Shown: positions 11,216-23,782, counted from the stretch's first letter. The stretch is DNA of 64,000 nucleotides from Dentipellis sp. KUC8613 (GCA_002286715.1 NSJX01000030.1:61034-125033); one strand, 5' to 3'. Translations and numbers: made by a program. The notes: generated by a model from the letters alone, not told the origin.

Positions 11216-12330
11216 TTCCGTCAAGCGCAACAACAGTGCCCTACCCCCCTCCTGCCAGGCGGCACCTTCTCGGCAGTGCTCACATAGCTCATCCTGTACA
11301 CATATGTCCCTCTCGCAGTCCCTCTCGCGGCTCACGCCGCTGCATGCTGCAGTGAGCAGCTCCGAATTTATCGCGCCCCGTGCGCATATTGCGAATTGCT
11401 TCCTGCACTACAGCGGGAGCATGGGTATCACCTCGCGCTTGCTGCGGGAAATGCACGTCCGCCGCGCATGCTCATCGGTATGTATGCTGTGAACAGTTCC
11501 TGACTAGAGTTTCTATGACTGATGTATCCTGCGCTGCACCAGACCGGTATCCTTCCAAACTTACAAGAACCAGCACCCACACATCCCTCCGTGATCCCTC
11601 TACAGCCCGGCCTCGGATGCCGCCCGCCCCCAAATCTAATGGTATCCCAGCGTCACGACCACGGCTGCCTTCCACATCCTGCCGTGCTACTCCTTCTCCC
11701 CGACCTCCCTGCTGCTACTTGTTGACTTCATGCTGTGCGTGGTCTTTTCACTCCCGGGGCACTCGCTGTGTGTACAATGCCCATGTTGCGGAGCGTCATG
11801 GTGTCGCTGACGGTGCAGGCAGCATCGTGCTGGACGAGCACCGTGGGTACGCACACAGCTTGTCTCAGTCTGTGAGCATACTCGGGGCAGGGACAAGGTA
11901 GGGGAGTTGCAGGGAGATTTGGTACGATCAGGTCCCACAGTGAAGGGTACGAGTATGGATTCGGGCGGGAACTGTTGAGAAAGGGCGGGATCCGGTTCGA
12001 TATGTAGATATCTGCAGCAATGTATAGAAGAATTTAATAATACATGTACCTCATTCCAACAGCCTGATCAGACCCGATGTAAGCAGATGGTGCATATGGA
12101 ACCCGATGATGCCAGACCTCGACAGACGAAATCTGGTCAGATAGTTAAAATAGTCCAGAAAATCTGCTCAGATCTGTTTTTACATATCCGACCATCTCTC
12201 GCCCGACCTCGCCAGGCGGGATTTTCACTGGGACTGACGGTGTAGCGGCAGTTGAACGGCGGTTTCCAGCAGTGCGTGACATGATGTGTGACGTTACTAT
12301 TCCCGCTACCTTTAGGTTCCCGCTACCTTT

Positions 12331-14189
12331 ACAGTGCGTTGCATAAGAAACTGCAGTCGACGCGTCAAGATTGTTGTTTGTTCTAGCCAAAGCGTGACAA
12401 CTTCAATGTTCGACAGCCCAGTGGGCGACCACAGTCTGCTCCCTCGATGAGTTCCATGCAATTTGCCCAAACCTCGAGTAGGTGACAGCTCGGTGCAGTA
12501 GATGAATGTTACGAAGAATGGCAGTGAGCTCTCTATATTTTCAACTGCAACATCCGAATAGTTGCATGGCTACAGACAGTTTGCCGACCACACAGTGCGT
12601 GCAGTGCTCGTGCGTGTCAGTGGTCGAGTTCGCGCTAAAGTCGAATTGACGATGTATCGACTACGCGACTCCATTTTCTATGGTGATCCCAAGCAGGCTG
12701 TGACTTCTGTGAGTCTCCGATGCACCCATTTATGTCTCATTATGGCACATGTGTCTACTTTGTCATGGCTCGCTCTCACAATGTCTGCATCATTGACAGA
12801 AATGCATGAGTACACGAGGATCCAAAGGAGCACGGCATGGACGAATTCACTCAGCGACGGCACTGCGCGATGCAAGGTATCCTCGGAAGGCGCCCTGAAG
12901 CTCAGCTGAGGATACAGCGCTTTCGTGCTCACTTGCACCTTCGCTGGAGCTCCATTGCTGATTGCCCGCTCTTGACACATGCTCCCGCCAATGGCCCCAT
13001 GTTGCTGAAAACTTGCATGAATATACATCCCTCTCAATATACTGATACACTCAAAGAAGCGTATCCGATGCTGCACTTGGTGTTCGGGTCATGCTCAAAC
13101 GCAGAGTCGGTAGTAACCAATTGCACAGGTAGTTTGCAAATAGTACAATGACCACAAGGAGCCATACAGCCCTCGGAGTAGTCCTCACGTATCATCTGTT
13201 CGATGACTACGCTGCTTTGCCAATCAGACTGGCACTGAGAGAAATTTGAAGCTTAGGACTGTTGCGACTGCGGCCTTGCGGCCCGGACGTGACCATACAT
13301 GACTATTTGGCTACAACAAATACGAATCTCGACGTGTCGACTCAAGGGGTCTCGGAAACCATAATACATAAAATCAACCCCCGCAAATGGAAGCCCAGGA
13401 CCCCGAAAGCATAACACACAACGACCACCTTTGCCGAGAGCGGGCCGGGACCGGCGCGGGACACTGTCTGCAAAGCTCACTCCACTAGATGATTCCCCAA
13501 CGCTTATTGACTACAGAGACTTCTACATACATCAATAGACTCTTATATTTGAAATGCGTCCACGAAGAATGAGGATGAGGATGTGCGGATTTGTTGATTT
13601 TTTTGTACATCCAAACGAAGTAAATTGCAAATGAGCCAGCACGAGCACTAGAGTGGCCCGGAGGCAGCATGCCAATGCAAACGCGTTGACTATAGCCAGA
13701 GACACAGCGGTGGCACTCTCTGGTGCATGGCAATGCAATTAATATCCTGGCATCGCTCGTAGGCTTGGGCATTGCGACGTTGGCGAACTGTCCGTGTTCG
13801 AGTATTGCTGCCAGTGCGTCTCCTCGGAGCGCATATCAAAGCATACATAATCTTTACGTGCATTTTAGGTAACTTTCGTGATGATGTTGCGTTGTCGCAA
13901 AGGTTGTAGGACGGTATTAGACGCAGCCTATAGGCTCACTGCGCTCGTTCAAGGCCTCGGAAATGCATTGCAGCGCATGTATAGACCCCGCACATGTGAC
14001 CCAGCTCTTTTTACACAACTTCAATAGGGAGGAGACTCGTGTACAGAAAACCATCGAAGGAAAGTGCAAAATGTGGCGCATCAGGGACCCCAGAACGAGT
14101 TTCGGGTGGTACTGGGGGGGAGTTGATTTGACAAATTAAGGTTTCCGAGACCCCTTGCGTCGACTGCAGTTTCTTATGCAACGCACTGT
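12331..14189. mobile_element. Inverted-repeat-bounded segment, mosaic
   Basis: A perfect 33-bp inverted repeat bounds 1,859 bp: left 12,331-12,363, right 14,157-14,189, starting ACAGTGCGTTGCATAAGAAA. Outside the perfect part both sides have GCTACCT offset by two bases. No clean target duplication is visible. A second inverted pair lies within it: 13,336-13,382 against about 14,118-14,164, sharing AAGGGGTCTCGGAAACC, whose right arm overlaps the first right arm by 8 bp. The structure is therefore mosaic, perhaps one element with rearranged ends. No transposase ORF is recognisable. Confidence 0.55.
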
Positions 14190-15024
14190 AGGTAGCTGGG
14201 TCTTGCGGACACTCGTTTTGCCGTTTCTCCTATGTTTTGACAAAAAGACCTCTTTTTTCGCACGGTACGTCCTAAATCGCACGACTTGGTCCATGGTCCT
14301 CCTGATTGTCATCGCTCGAGTCCTCTTCGACATCCTTCATCATATGCCTACCGTCGCTACCAAGTACTGGCCTCTTCGGAACTCATGCCATCGGCATATT
14401 GGCTGAAACTCCCTTCCCCGTGGAGGGACTGTACAGGCAATACAAGGCAAACAGGTAAGTAGCGGGTCGTGCCGTTCACCGGCCTTTGGGCCTTATATTT
14501 GTACTTGTATGCTTGGGAGGACGGCGCGGCGCGCAATTCTAAGGGTGCGAGAAACCTTGTGTGACAAGCAAGGTAATATCGTGTATGAGCAGACACGGCA
14601 TGCAGCCGGAATTAACGATACAGGGATATACGTCCGAACGCGTCTATGCTCAGAGATATTTTTATGACCAAAAACCCAGATACAATATGCGAACCCTCCC
14701 ACCTTCGACATCTCTCCAAGCAAGCAGGCACGCTGTAAAAGGTCAGCAAAAACACAGAGCACAGAGGAAAAGCCAAACACGAGGCTGCCGCTAGACAAGG
14801 AACGACTCGTCAGGAAGAACTAAGGAGATGCAACTTATCCTGGCGAATCTTGATGCCACACGCCGAATTTCAGGGCGTCCAGTGTTGGGAGGGCCCAGAA
14901 CCAGGACGTAGCTGGGCCCAGTATTAGTGGGTATAGAATGAAGGATCGTTTCAAGATCGCCAGGAATCGTCTCAGACTCGCGGTCATCGGTGATTGCAAG
15001 GGCCAGTCAGCTAATGCGAATGAG
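14190..15024. other. Intergenic, no gene seen
   Basis: No ORF here has a recognisable motif or supported splice structure. A short inverted repeat of GGGCCCA (near 14,889 and 14,916) is the only local structure I noticed. The 3' part is the downstream flank of the acidic protein gene ending at 15,025. Confidence 0.4.
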
Positions 15025-17839
15025 CTAATGGGTTCGCGTCCGCTTGGGCCCTAATCGCTTGGTTAGTCAATCCTGGTGGATAACTGGTGTCGATGCGACA
15101 TACCTGGAGGGGTGGCCTGAGACGGTGCATCATCCTCTAGCTCATCTATGTCTTCAAATCCAGTCTCATCGTATGCACGTTTGTAGGCTGTTGTGCTGGA
15201 CAGGGTGGAGCTTTCGGTTGACGCTGCATCTTGTTCACCGGTATCAGGCATCCCGGTTTTTTCGTCAACTGCGTCTACATCATCTTCCCAGTCTCCGTCA
15301 ACGTCTTGCTCTTCCCATCCTTCGCCAGATTCATCCAGGTTCTGTATGATGTCGTCACCAGCAAGTCTGGACTCAGAGTCTGGATCTATAAGAGAGATGA
15401 GCGCTTTGGACAGCAGCCACAACCCACGAAACCGACCTTGTAGATCATCATCACCTTGGCCAGACTCCGGTTTCTCGTTAGTTTCGTCGAACTGGTCTTC
15501 CAACAAGACGCCGGCGTCACCCTCTGCTCAAGCCGTCAGTGACCGAATATTGAAAAGACGATGCATACGGACCTTCGTTATCGTCTGTAACGTGCTCTGA
15601 AGAGTCAGGGTTAGAAAAACATTGATCGGTCGCATCCGCGCCGTTTTCCTCACGAGCTTCTATTGATAGTGCTCAGTCTAGGATTCGCCAACGAAGATAC
15701 ATGTATGAACATACCTTCAAAGTTTTGTGGCCCGCCTGCTGGTCTAGACGAGCTGTCCACAGATGTTGCCTGAACAGTGTTCGCATTCTCACTGGATTCA
15801 CCATACTCTTCTAAGTTGCCATCGACCTCTCCCGAGGCTTTTTGGGTCTCATCGTCCGCTTCAGGAAGAGTATCTTCGTATGCCTCAGTGTATTCCAATT
15901 CGTCTTCCTCTACGGCCTCTTCAGGTTTGGCAGCCGCTTCAGCGCTTTCCTCGGACTCAGCGACTACTTCAATATGTGCCTCAAAATGATCAATATCTTC
16001 GCCCGCAGTCGCTGACATGGTGTTTTCTTCGCCAAGGCCAGTCACCAGATTTTCTGAAGTTGGCTCGTTTTCTGACCCGTCCTGTAGTAATTCTGGATGA
16101 TCGAGAGCATGGTCCAGAACATTGAGGTCAGTAACATCATCGCCATGACTTGTTGACTCTGCCGTCGCCACTTGTGCAGAGGGCTCATCGCCGTTCTCGG
16201 CTTCCAGTTGACCCACTTCCTCCTGACCCTGTTTATCGGAAGTGTCTTCCTGATAGGATCCTTCGTGGACTAGAAGCCGGCCTCGGTTAGCGACACCTTC
16301 CCAAATACGAAAGGAAGCTTTTCATACCGTCCTCGTAATTGGGCCCCCCCTGGCTGTATACCTCTTCACCATCCTCCGCTAAGTTCAGTCGAGAGATTTG
16401 ATCTCTCAGAAGATGATAGCGTCCGATGAATCTCGGCATATTGAAACGCAACCGGATGCGCAGAGGCCCGGTAAAATCTGTTCCGTCGTGTAAGATATTC
16501 AAGTCATGCAGAGTTACTTCACGCGCATAGATATTATCCTATAAGGCATTATGTCAGTATCTTCATCTCAGACAGAAAACACTGAGGCACTGACCTCGGA
16601 CACAACTAACTGCAAGTCGTATGCATCTAATATCATTTCGCCCTCGGCAAACTCTGCTAGACGTTGTATCCTCTCTTCCTCGCGCAGAGCTTCGAAGACG
16701 TCAGAGAGGCGTTCATAGTACAGTGTGGGTCGATGGGCAAGCAGGACATCGAACCGAGATGAGGGTTGGGAAGAAGAGTCGTGTCCATGGGGAGTGACGC
16801 GGCCACTTGCGGCTGGAGCGTTAAATAAGCAACACTCTGGTTGGCCGGACGAGGACGATATCTCCAGCAGCACGGGTGGGGGAGGCTCAATGAAGACGCC
16901 TTCCGAAACTTGATGAGGGTCAAGATCTTCTTCATGGACGTCACGATTTTCATGACAAGCCTCAGATGTTGGAAGAGTAGTCAGTCCGTCCGCTGGGGGC
17001 TCGAGGTGCGTGAAGTCAACAATGTCCAGCCCAGATGAATCAGGTTGCCTGCCGGCTTCCTCACCCTCCTCGTGCGAGGCGAGATCCAGAACATGATGTT
17101 CCGCAGCAAGGGGCTGTTCCGCGGAAGCGACGCCGTTCTGGTCAGCTTCTGCAGAAGCTGCTCTGCTCTTCGTATCTTCTTCCACATTCGGACCGTCTAA
17201 TTCACCATTGACCGCAGCTGCTTCCGCAGCTGGGAGAACGCCGCTAACGTCACAACCCGGTGAGTGTGCAAGGGAGTCGGTGTTCGGTTCGAAGACTATG
17301 GGCAGCTCAGATGTTTCCCCAGCAGGATGATGTGCCGCCGGTTCAGTAGCCGCGTGAGGACTAGGCGCATATGGCGACGGCTTGGGCAAAGAGGAAGCGT
17401 CAGGGAATACATTTTCATGTATCATGACCACGGGATGCTGGGGAAAGGGACCTGATTTCTCGGCAGTAGCGGGAGGTACTTCGGAATGAGATGGTCCAGG
17501 CGAGCGAGGGAATGCAAATGATTCCCCAGCCACAGGGTCAGAATCTTGAGGAGCGTCGTAAACCTCCACATCGGGTGATTCATCGTTCGCAGTGTAGTCG
17601 TCTGCCATTTCATACTCCACAGGCTCCTCGAAGTACGGTTCCAATTCAATCTCGACATCTTCCTCTTGCCGGGATGGCGTAGCATCGACGATTGGATGGG
17701 TATCGATGATGTCGTCTTCCATGGCTGCTTCGGGGTGGGGCCAGGCTTTTGGGGAGGGTGCGGTAGTCTGCATAGGGACATCTAAGTCCGTTGAGTAGTC
17801 GATCATTTGGGCATCGTAGGGTTCCAAGACGGAGGCCGA
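15025..17839 (-). CDS. Large acidic, mostly disordered protein of unknown function
   Basis: The start is ATG at 17,839 (MSASVLEPYDAQMIDYS). The first large exon encodes long Glu/Asp/Pro/Ser-rich disordered sequence ending in an ordered block (FDVLLAHRPTLYYERLSDVF, then RIQRLAEFAEG and LQLVVSE). An intron (about 16,541-16,595) joins to DNIYAREVTLHDLNILHDG and MPRFIGRYHLLRDQI. A second intron is 16,270-16,327, and further short introns follow. The tail is very acidic (WEEQDVDGDWEDDVDAVDE), then KRAYDETGFEDIDELEDD. A last intron joins PPG to PKRTRTH and TAG at 15,025. The length is over 800 aa. The ordered middle block looks like the conserved part; the basic end after an acidic tail suggests a nuclear protein, which is inference. 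I do not recognise the family. It is divergent from the gene at 18,035, 195 bp apart. Confidence 0.65.
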
Positions 17840-18034
17840 CATGATTGTTGGCGTCGTGGACGTCGTTGAGGTGAAGGTAAGGGCAAAAGGCAAAGGACCA
17901 TTGTGACTGAGCGTGGCTTGAGCATGACAGTCCGTGACAGGGACTCGTCACGTTTCTCAGCGCTCCGCCGGAGTTCAAGCCTCCCAAAGGCATAGCATAT
18001 AACGCCCCCTTGCAACTCTTTTGAACTGTTCAAT

Positions 18035-18734
18035 ATGTCCGACGTCGAGCATCTGGAAAGCTATCGGGCTGCCGATTCAGAATATCTCGTCCGCAGGGGC
18101 ATGACGAAGGGATATGAGTTGCTCTCAGTCCTGACACCGCCTGTGTACGCAGCGTTCGTCCTCACTCGACGAGGAAGGATCCAGTTTTCTATCAACCGTC
18201 TTCTGCGCGCGACTTGGATAGGTGGAGCAGCCGGTGCGTCCTTGCTTTCCGCTTCGATCTGAATCCGCTGACTATCGCTTATGGTGCCCTTCAACGTACT
18301 GGCAGGTGTTGCGACTGGAGGCGCATTCGAATATGTGCGATCTGCAAATTCTCGCCCAGACAATTTACGGAGCAGAAGGATTCGTGACGCGTATGATGTG
18401 TGTTGTACACTCCTTTTGATATCATCTTACCCTTCTGAAGATAACCATGGTATCAAAAGGTCGCCTCTTTGAGAGCGGACGATCACTCGACCATCGGAGG
18501 GATACTCGGTGCAACTCTCGTACCTGCTCTCTTTTGGAAAAGGGGTAGAGCAGTTCATCGTAAGCAATCCTGATCATGGTGCTCAAAGTGGCGCTAATCA
18601 TGCATCTAGTGGTCCTTGGTGGTGCTGGATTAGGATCTGCTGTTGGACTCTTCGCACACTTCGGCAGGTCTCTCGCAGGCGACAACCCTCCCAAACGAAC
18701 ATCTATCCCCATTCAAACACCCGACTCAGACTGA
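18035..18734 (+). CDS. Small glycine-rich membrane protein, unknown function
   Basis: Four short exons start at ATG 18,035 (MSDVEHLESYRAADSEYLVR). Exon 1 continues through TPPVYAAFVLTRRGRIQFS. Introns of 50-75 nt lead to GVATGGAFEYVR, then to HSTIGGILGATLVPALFWKR, and finally to LGGAGLGSAVGLFAHFGRSL, ending at TGA 18,732-18,734. The product is about 150 aa with two or three hydrophobic glycine-rich segments (GGILGA, GGAGLGSAVG). Such GxxxG-like segments suggest packed membrane helices, as in mitochondrial inner-membrane proteins, but I see no family signature strong enough to name it. All splice sites are GT-AG and the frame is kept throughout, so the gene looks intact. Confidence 0.6.
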
Positions 18735-18825
18735 ACCCATCCAGATGTTTATTTATGTCCTGTTCGGCCGGAAGGCCATCCTATCTTGTGGTGATTGCGA
18801 ACACCCCTGCAAACACGTTATAATG

Positions 18826-21500
18826 CTATTGCTGCCTCCCCTCATCTTTCAGCCTCCCATCCCGCATAGGGTTACCAACCATCAGATCTTCGTCCGGTTT
18901 GTCCTCTGGGTTGTCTCCTTGGGATCGTCCGGCACGGAACCCAGCACCGTCGACGCAATCTACGGGACTCATGTGCTCTTTGGCTGAGACACCGAGGTGA
19001 TCTTGGTGGTTCCGTTTTGAACGGGACCACCGCACGGCCAGCGCCGCAGAGCGTTTCCATTGCTCCACCACGCGAGAACGAGGAGCTTTCGCCTTCGCCT
19101 GCCTTCGTTTCTCGCGTTCAATAGCCCCGCGCGTATCCGGATTCAGGAATTCGTGAGAGCTGCCCAGGCGAGACATCTTGTTGATGAAATGTGCGCCTAC
19201 ATGTGTCCCTAAGTTGAAATACCTCGCAATCTCGAATGTCATAGCCCACTTACCCAGCATGTATTTTCGTACGACAGAGCTAGTAATTTGCCCTTCTTCG
19301 TCATCTATGAGGTACTTCTGTCCCTTCAAAGGCAAAAACCCATCGTGCCCTTGCGCCATGTAGTCGCGGGTGACAATTCGATACTTTCGACCACCCTTTT
19401 GCCTCTTGATAGGCTCACTATCCTCATAAGAGGGTGTCGAGTGACCGCTTCCCATGCCAGCGTCCGATTCACTATCGTCTATATCGACTTGCAACCACAT
19501 ACCAAGGACACGATAACCTGGTGGCCGGCGAGAATTCCAAGAGACACGGAAACCAGCTATGACGGGAAAGCGTCTATGACCAAGTCAGCATCTCCGAGCA
19601 GGTCTTGCATTGGGAGGATCGGGAGCGCGTACCCTTCTTGTGCAGGCCAAGTTTCCAACGATGCCTCTATCGTGTCCCATAGCGTCTCCCCGTCTACTTC
19701 AACCACCACGAGAGGGTCCTCGAACGGCAATATCTCCAGCAAGTCGCCCAAAGACAGGTACCCTGGGGGACGTCGTCAATCAGTGCAACCTCCAACGACG
19801 ACTTGTGGTGACTCACCTGGCCCGTACACCGAGTCACCTCGTAACATTCCAGCGCAAATCAACACGCCGTCCGCCCCACCATATCCTTTCATACAAAGAG
19901 CATCGTCATACGTATGCCTCAGAATGTCTGCAAACCAGTCCCCTGAAGCAGACTATTCGATTTCGGTTATGCCTCACGTTTCATGGACATGGCTAATACT
20001 TACCTCTTCTACTCGAATATATTCGGACCTGACATCCAGCTCTGATGTCAGCTTACACAGGGGTGCCTTGAGAGATGACGACACTGAGTCGAGAATAGTG
20101 CCAAGGATTTTCTTGAGGTCATCGGAAGACCTCATCCCAGGAAGGATCCTATGGCGTTTCCCTGGAGGAATTCAGAGAATATTGATATGCCAGACTTTTT
20201 CCACGAACCAGTGATTCGCTTGATGACCTTCGTCCGGACGCTCCCTGCAGCAGTGTCTTCAATCCCGAGGATGATCTCGCTCAGGTCTCGGAAATCCGTG
20301 CCGCTCTTCACAATCAGGACGTCGCCGACGTCTTGCTCAGCTCCAAGGACTACGTGGGACAGATCGTAGTCTTCCCATGCGTCTACGCCACGGCCGACAA
20401 AGTAGAGGTGATCATGTCCACCAAGGATAATGTCAATGCCGTGTTCGTTCTCAATGCCGTGGGTCATCTGTGCGAAGGGTGTCAGCGCCAAGAGGCCTTT
20501 CGCCAACTTGATGTCCTATTCAAAATTGACTTGAATGACTGTCATTTCTTGACAAGACGGAAAGACGTACGTTGGGTACTCTGCGACACGATCAGAAACC
20601 GTCACAGTAAAGTCAATGTCATGTCATACCGAGCATGTGTCAGGGCAATAATCATGTCGCATTTGTGGGGACCAGCAGGGTCTCGTAGCAATTTGGATAG
20701 CCTCCTGCCAGTCTCAATCATGTCTTGATATTCAAACGTCGCCGGCCATGACGATACAGTCCCAATCCACTCTCTTTCAATTCGACATTCAGCAGTGAGG
20801 CTCGGAAAACGCTTGAAGGCACTCACCGTTCTACAAGACCAATAAAACCTATGCGGATGCCTTTGCGCTCTAAGATGTAATACTCCAGCAGATGTTCCGG
20901 GACCTCGGATGTAGTGGTATCGATGATATTGCTGAGTAGCCAAGGCTTCAACAAAGGTTAAATTACGATGTGAAAGTTCCATACAGCTCAAGATACTCAC
21001 AAATTTAGTGTCCTTGATAAGAGTGCATAGATGAGGATAGCCTATAGAGATTAGACCAGATTATCGGCAATGGACGCTAATGGAATCAGTTACCGAAATC
21101 AAAGTCGTGGTTTCCTGCAGGAAAAATAGGTCAGATACTCTGTAATCTGCGCGCATATCGTACTTGATTACTGACCAACAAGAGAGACGTCGGGTGCAAG
21201 ATAGTTCATAACCGGGACCTGTTGCAAATGATAAGTGCATTACAGCCGACTGCAAACAGGTCAACCCACCATATGGCTTCCTCGGGTCACCGAGCTTTCC
21301 ACTGAAGGAGAGAACACATCTCCCGAAAAAAGCTTCAGGCCATCTCGCTGGCCATCCTGCCTCTTCTCCCATCGATCATGGATGTCTTCAATGAAAGCAG
21401 CGAACTGCGTGACATCTACAGTTTCAGACGACGTCGGGGCGAATTTCTGCGGCCGCACGCGATAGACATCGTTCCAGTGAATTATAGGCAACTGTACCAT
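18826..21500 (-). CDS. 5'-nucleotidase-family metallophosphoesterase
   Basis: This is a two-domain phosphoesterase of the 5'-nucleotidase/UshA type, which hydrolyses nucleotides or related phosphoesters with two metal ions. The start is ATG 21,500 (MVQLPIIHWNDVYRV), giving the metal-binding first motif HWNDVYRV. Then come LKLFSGDVFSPS, the spliced block GNHDFDFGYPHLCTLI, RIGFIGLVE, DMIIALTHARYDMT and GGHDHLYFVGRG, the remaining metal and active-site motifs. The C-terminal 5'-nucleotidase domain includes LVVVEVDGETLWDTIEASL and YRIVTRDYMAQGHDGF. The tail after about 19,100 is basic then acidic, ending at 18,826. No signal peptide is seen at the chosen start, so a cytosolic location is likely. 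About ten short introns. Substrate cannot be told from sequence. Confidence 0.8.
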
Positions 21501-22718
21501 GATATGGTGCCCTGACAGTTCTGACAAGGTGAGGTGGAAGACGACAGTAAAGTAGCATCGTGTACAACACACTCAAGGGGATGCTGATCGAACATTGAGG
21601 CGCCCGCACATGTCAGGGTCTTTGACTAAGCGTCCTGACATAGGTGTCTCAAGTAGATCTCGACGGACGGGGCAATTGTCAACTACAAATGCGGTACCAC
21701 ATTCATCGAAAACACGGACAGGAATCTGCCCGAAAACACCACAGAAGGGTTTATCATCAATCGAAGGGCGAGGGATAGCAGTGCTGCAACGACAGCAGCG
21801 CACAGGATACATCCATCTTTAAAAAAAATCAAAGCATTTGTATTGCGCCAGCATTTGAAGCAGGGGCACTTGTAGGTACAGGCAGTGTGTATCTACGTCA
21901 ACCGGGTACATTCGAAACAAATGAGCTGTTCCAGTGCTTTACTATGGGTCCAAGCTAAGGGCCATCTGACAAATACGCAAGTAAAAGCTGCGGTAAAGGT
22001 AAAATCGTGGACTTCAAACAAAGTCAGGATGGCATGTAGGTAGGGGGGAAACAGTGTGGGATGAATGAGGCAAAAGGGAAATGAATCCATCAAGCTCCCA
22101 CCAGTTGGAAGTGAATCCGGTCGGTGGCATCCAAGTTGAGGTCGGGGGAGGGGCTGTCCGGCCATGGCACTGGAACTAAATACAGGCACAGCAGAGGAGC
22201 AGCAAGAGAGGTCGAGGGGGCACGAGATGCCAATGAAGGCGAGGTGTGCTCACAACGGTTGCTGGGGATTGGAGGAGGGCAGCATAGTGCTCGCAAAGGG
22301 AATTGAATCCGAAAGCGGCAGGTCGGCCGTGGGAGTGACGTCCGAAGGCGTCGTCGATGGCGGCGATCGACAGATCAGCCGCCGGGGGTGGGTAGAAGGG
22401 GAGCAGCGCGAATCCTGGAGGGTACGGCTGAGGTCGCAGTGGGCGCCGATGGCGCTGCGGACGGTGATGGGGTGACCGCTGAGAGAGATGAGGTGAGCTC
22501 GGAACGAGCTTGGTGGCTGATAAACGTGATTGTGCAAGGGTGAGATACTACGGTTTTGTGTGAACCCGGGCCATGAAGGAGTGGAGGATGGAAAAGAGCG
22601 GCCAAGAGGGGTGTCTTGATTGCTGGGAATTGTTGGATGATTTATGCACGAATTTTCCCAGAAAGGAAGGTGGTGGTACGGGTTCAAGAAGGGATGAGGA
22701 TACATCCATCAATATCCC
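21501..22718. other. Intergenic region with weak minus-strand ORFs
   Basis: A minus-strand ORF of 151 codons (22,250-22,705) encodes a Ser/Pro-rich product with a less biased stretch (ISLSGHPITVRSAIGAHCDL). It has no match to a family I know and lies just downstream of BMT2 on the same strand, so it may be 3' UTR or a small unknown gene. The part nearest 21,501 is the upstream flank of the phosphoesterase gene. Confidence 0.25.
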
Positions 22719-23782
22719 TCAGCCTGAAGGGGAACTAGCGGTTGTAGATTGTAGCAGAATGGCAAAATTGTTTCTGTTCCCTTGCCGCAACACCGTCTTC
22801 CTTAGGAAGCGATGGTCGCGAGGTAGGGTCGCTGGCTCCGCCTTACGGTAGAGCCAATAAGCCATCTTGCCACCCGGCTTCCATCGCTCTTGCAGCTGTG
22901 TGAAACCAATCATCTCCATGAGGGCTCGGAGATGCTCGGATGTTGTATAACGAGAGTTCGTTACGCATGGTAATGGAAGCTATAAGTATATAGCGTACAA
23001 ATTAGCACGGGCACAAACTGAGACCGATGTAGATTTGGACTCACGGCAAGGAAGAGGAGACCATCACGCCGTAGCATTCGATGTGCCAACTGGAGCATGC
23101 GGCCTAAGTATAGTGAGCAATCCATCCTCTCGTACAACGGGGACAACAGTATCCTGAGATGCTTACCACGGTCATGAGCGTCTGGCACGAAATTGACTAC
23201 GAGGCTGAGACTAATCAAGTCCCATTTTCCCTGATGATGCACCGCATCCATGAGCAGGAAGTCTTGCTCTAAGATGGACGAATGCTGGGAGTGCAAATCA
23301 ATGGATTGTACATCCAGCCATGAGGAGCAGGAGTTGTAATTATCAGGCTTGAGCGCGCCGACCTCCAAAAGCCTAAATTATCCTTGAGTCGTTATACTCA
23401 TACCTCATGTAAACCATGCGAGGGGGGGCTGAAGAACTCACTTATGCTTGCCCTTGCCCTTGACATGATTCCACTCCAGCTCTTTCAGCCATTCGACGAA
23501 GATCTTCTCAGTCCCACCGCCTCGATCGTTTCCCTGCCCGATGGCAGACATACGTTGGTACGCTGACAATCCTCCCAGCTCTTCGATCTCCTTCTCCACG
23601 GCAGCAAGTGCTTGCTTATTGGACACATTGGCGGGCTCCTTCCGAAGCCGTGTCTGTTTCTTCAAGAGAACATGAAACCTACGTATGAGTGTTCGACTAG
23701 AATGCGGATTGCTGGATCCAGACGCGCTCGGCTGTTTTGACGACGATGTGACCGGTACTTTTCGTCGGGTGACTCGTGCCAT
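22719..23782 (-). CDS. BMT2: 25S rRNA adenine-N(1) methyltransferase Bmt2
   Basis: Bmt2 is an S-adenosylmethionine-dependent enzyme that makes m1A in the large-subunit rRNA in the nucleolus (family knowledge). The start is ATG 23,782 (MARVTRRKVPV), followed by a basic Ser-rich leader and RTLIRRFHVLLKKQTRL, GGLSAYQRMSAIGQGNDRGG and EKIFVEWLKEL. Splicing gives LLEVGALKPDN, WLDVQSIDLHSQHSSILEQD and WDLISLSLVVNFVPDAHDRG, the cofactor fold and the NFVPDA signature. Then come RMLQLAHRMLRRDGLLFLA, LPLPCVTNSRYT and MEMIGFTQLQERWKPGGKMA, ending at 22,719. Four exons, about 285 aa, all in family order. Two introns are short and clean; the last ends TTATAG before the LPLPC exon. A foldback element lies within 100 bp upstream of the start. 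Confidence 0.85.

Larger units (their letters stand above)
10297..12232. mobile_element. TIR element with 7-bp target duplication
   Basis: The terminal inverted repeats start CCCAGTGAAAATCCCGCC and run about 55 bp (left 10,297-10,351, right 12,178-12,232). They are nearly identical as far as GGTCGGATATGTAAAAA. Direct copies of ACTGACG flank the ends (10,290-10,296 and 12,233-12,239). The 1,936-bp interior has no transposase ORF that I recognise. Near its centre lies a long imperfect palindrome, and towards the left a G-run cluster (both listed separately). The CAGTRAAAA tip and 7-bp duplication resemble the element at 31,902-35,518, so both may use the same transposase type; the superfamily is not settled. 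Confidence 0.7.

Noticed and set aside
12562..13151. Two plus-strand ORFs of 115 and 104 codons inside the 12-14 kb element
   Set aside because: Neither has a transposase or helicase motif, and opposite-strand ORFs of equal length overlap them.
22250..22705. 151-codon minus-strand ORF as a definite gene
   Set aside because: Ser/Pro-rich with only one short unbiased stretch; kept as a possibility in the intergenic entry and not listed as a gene.
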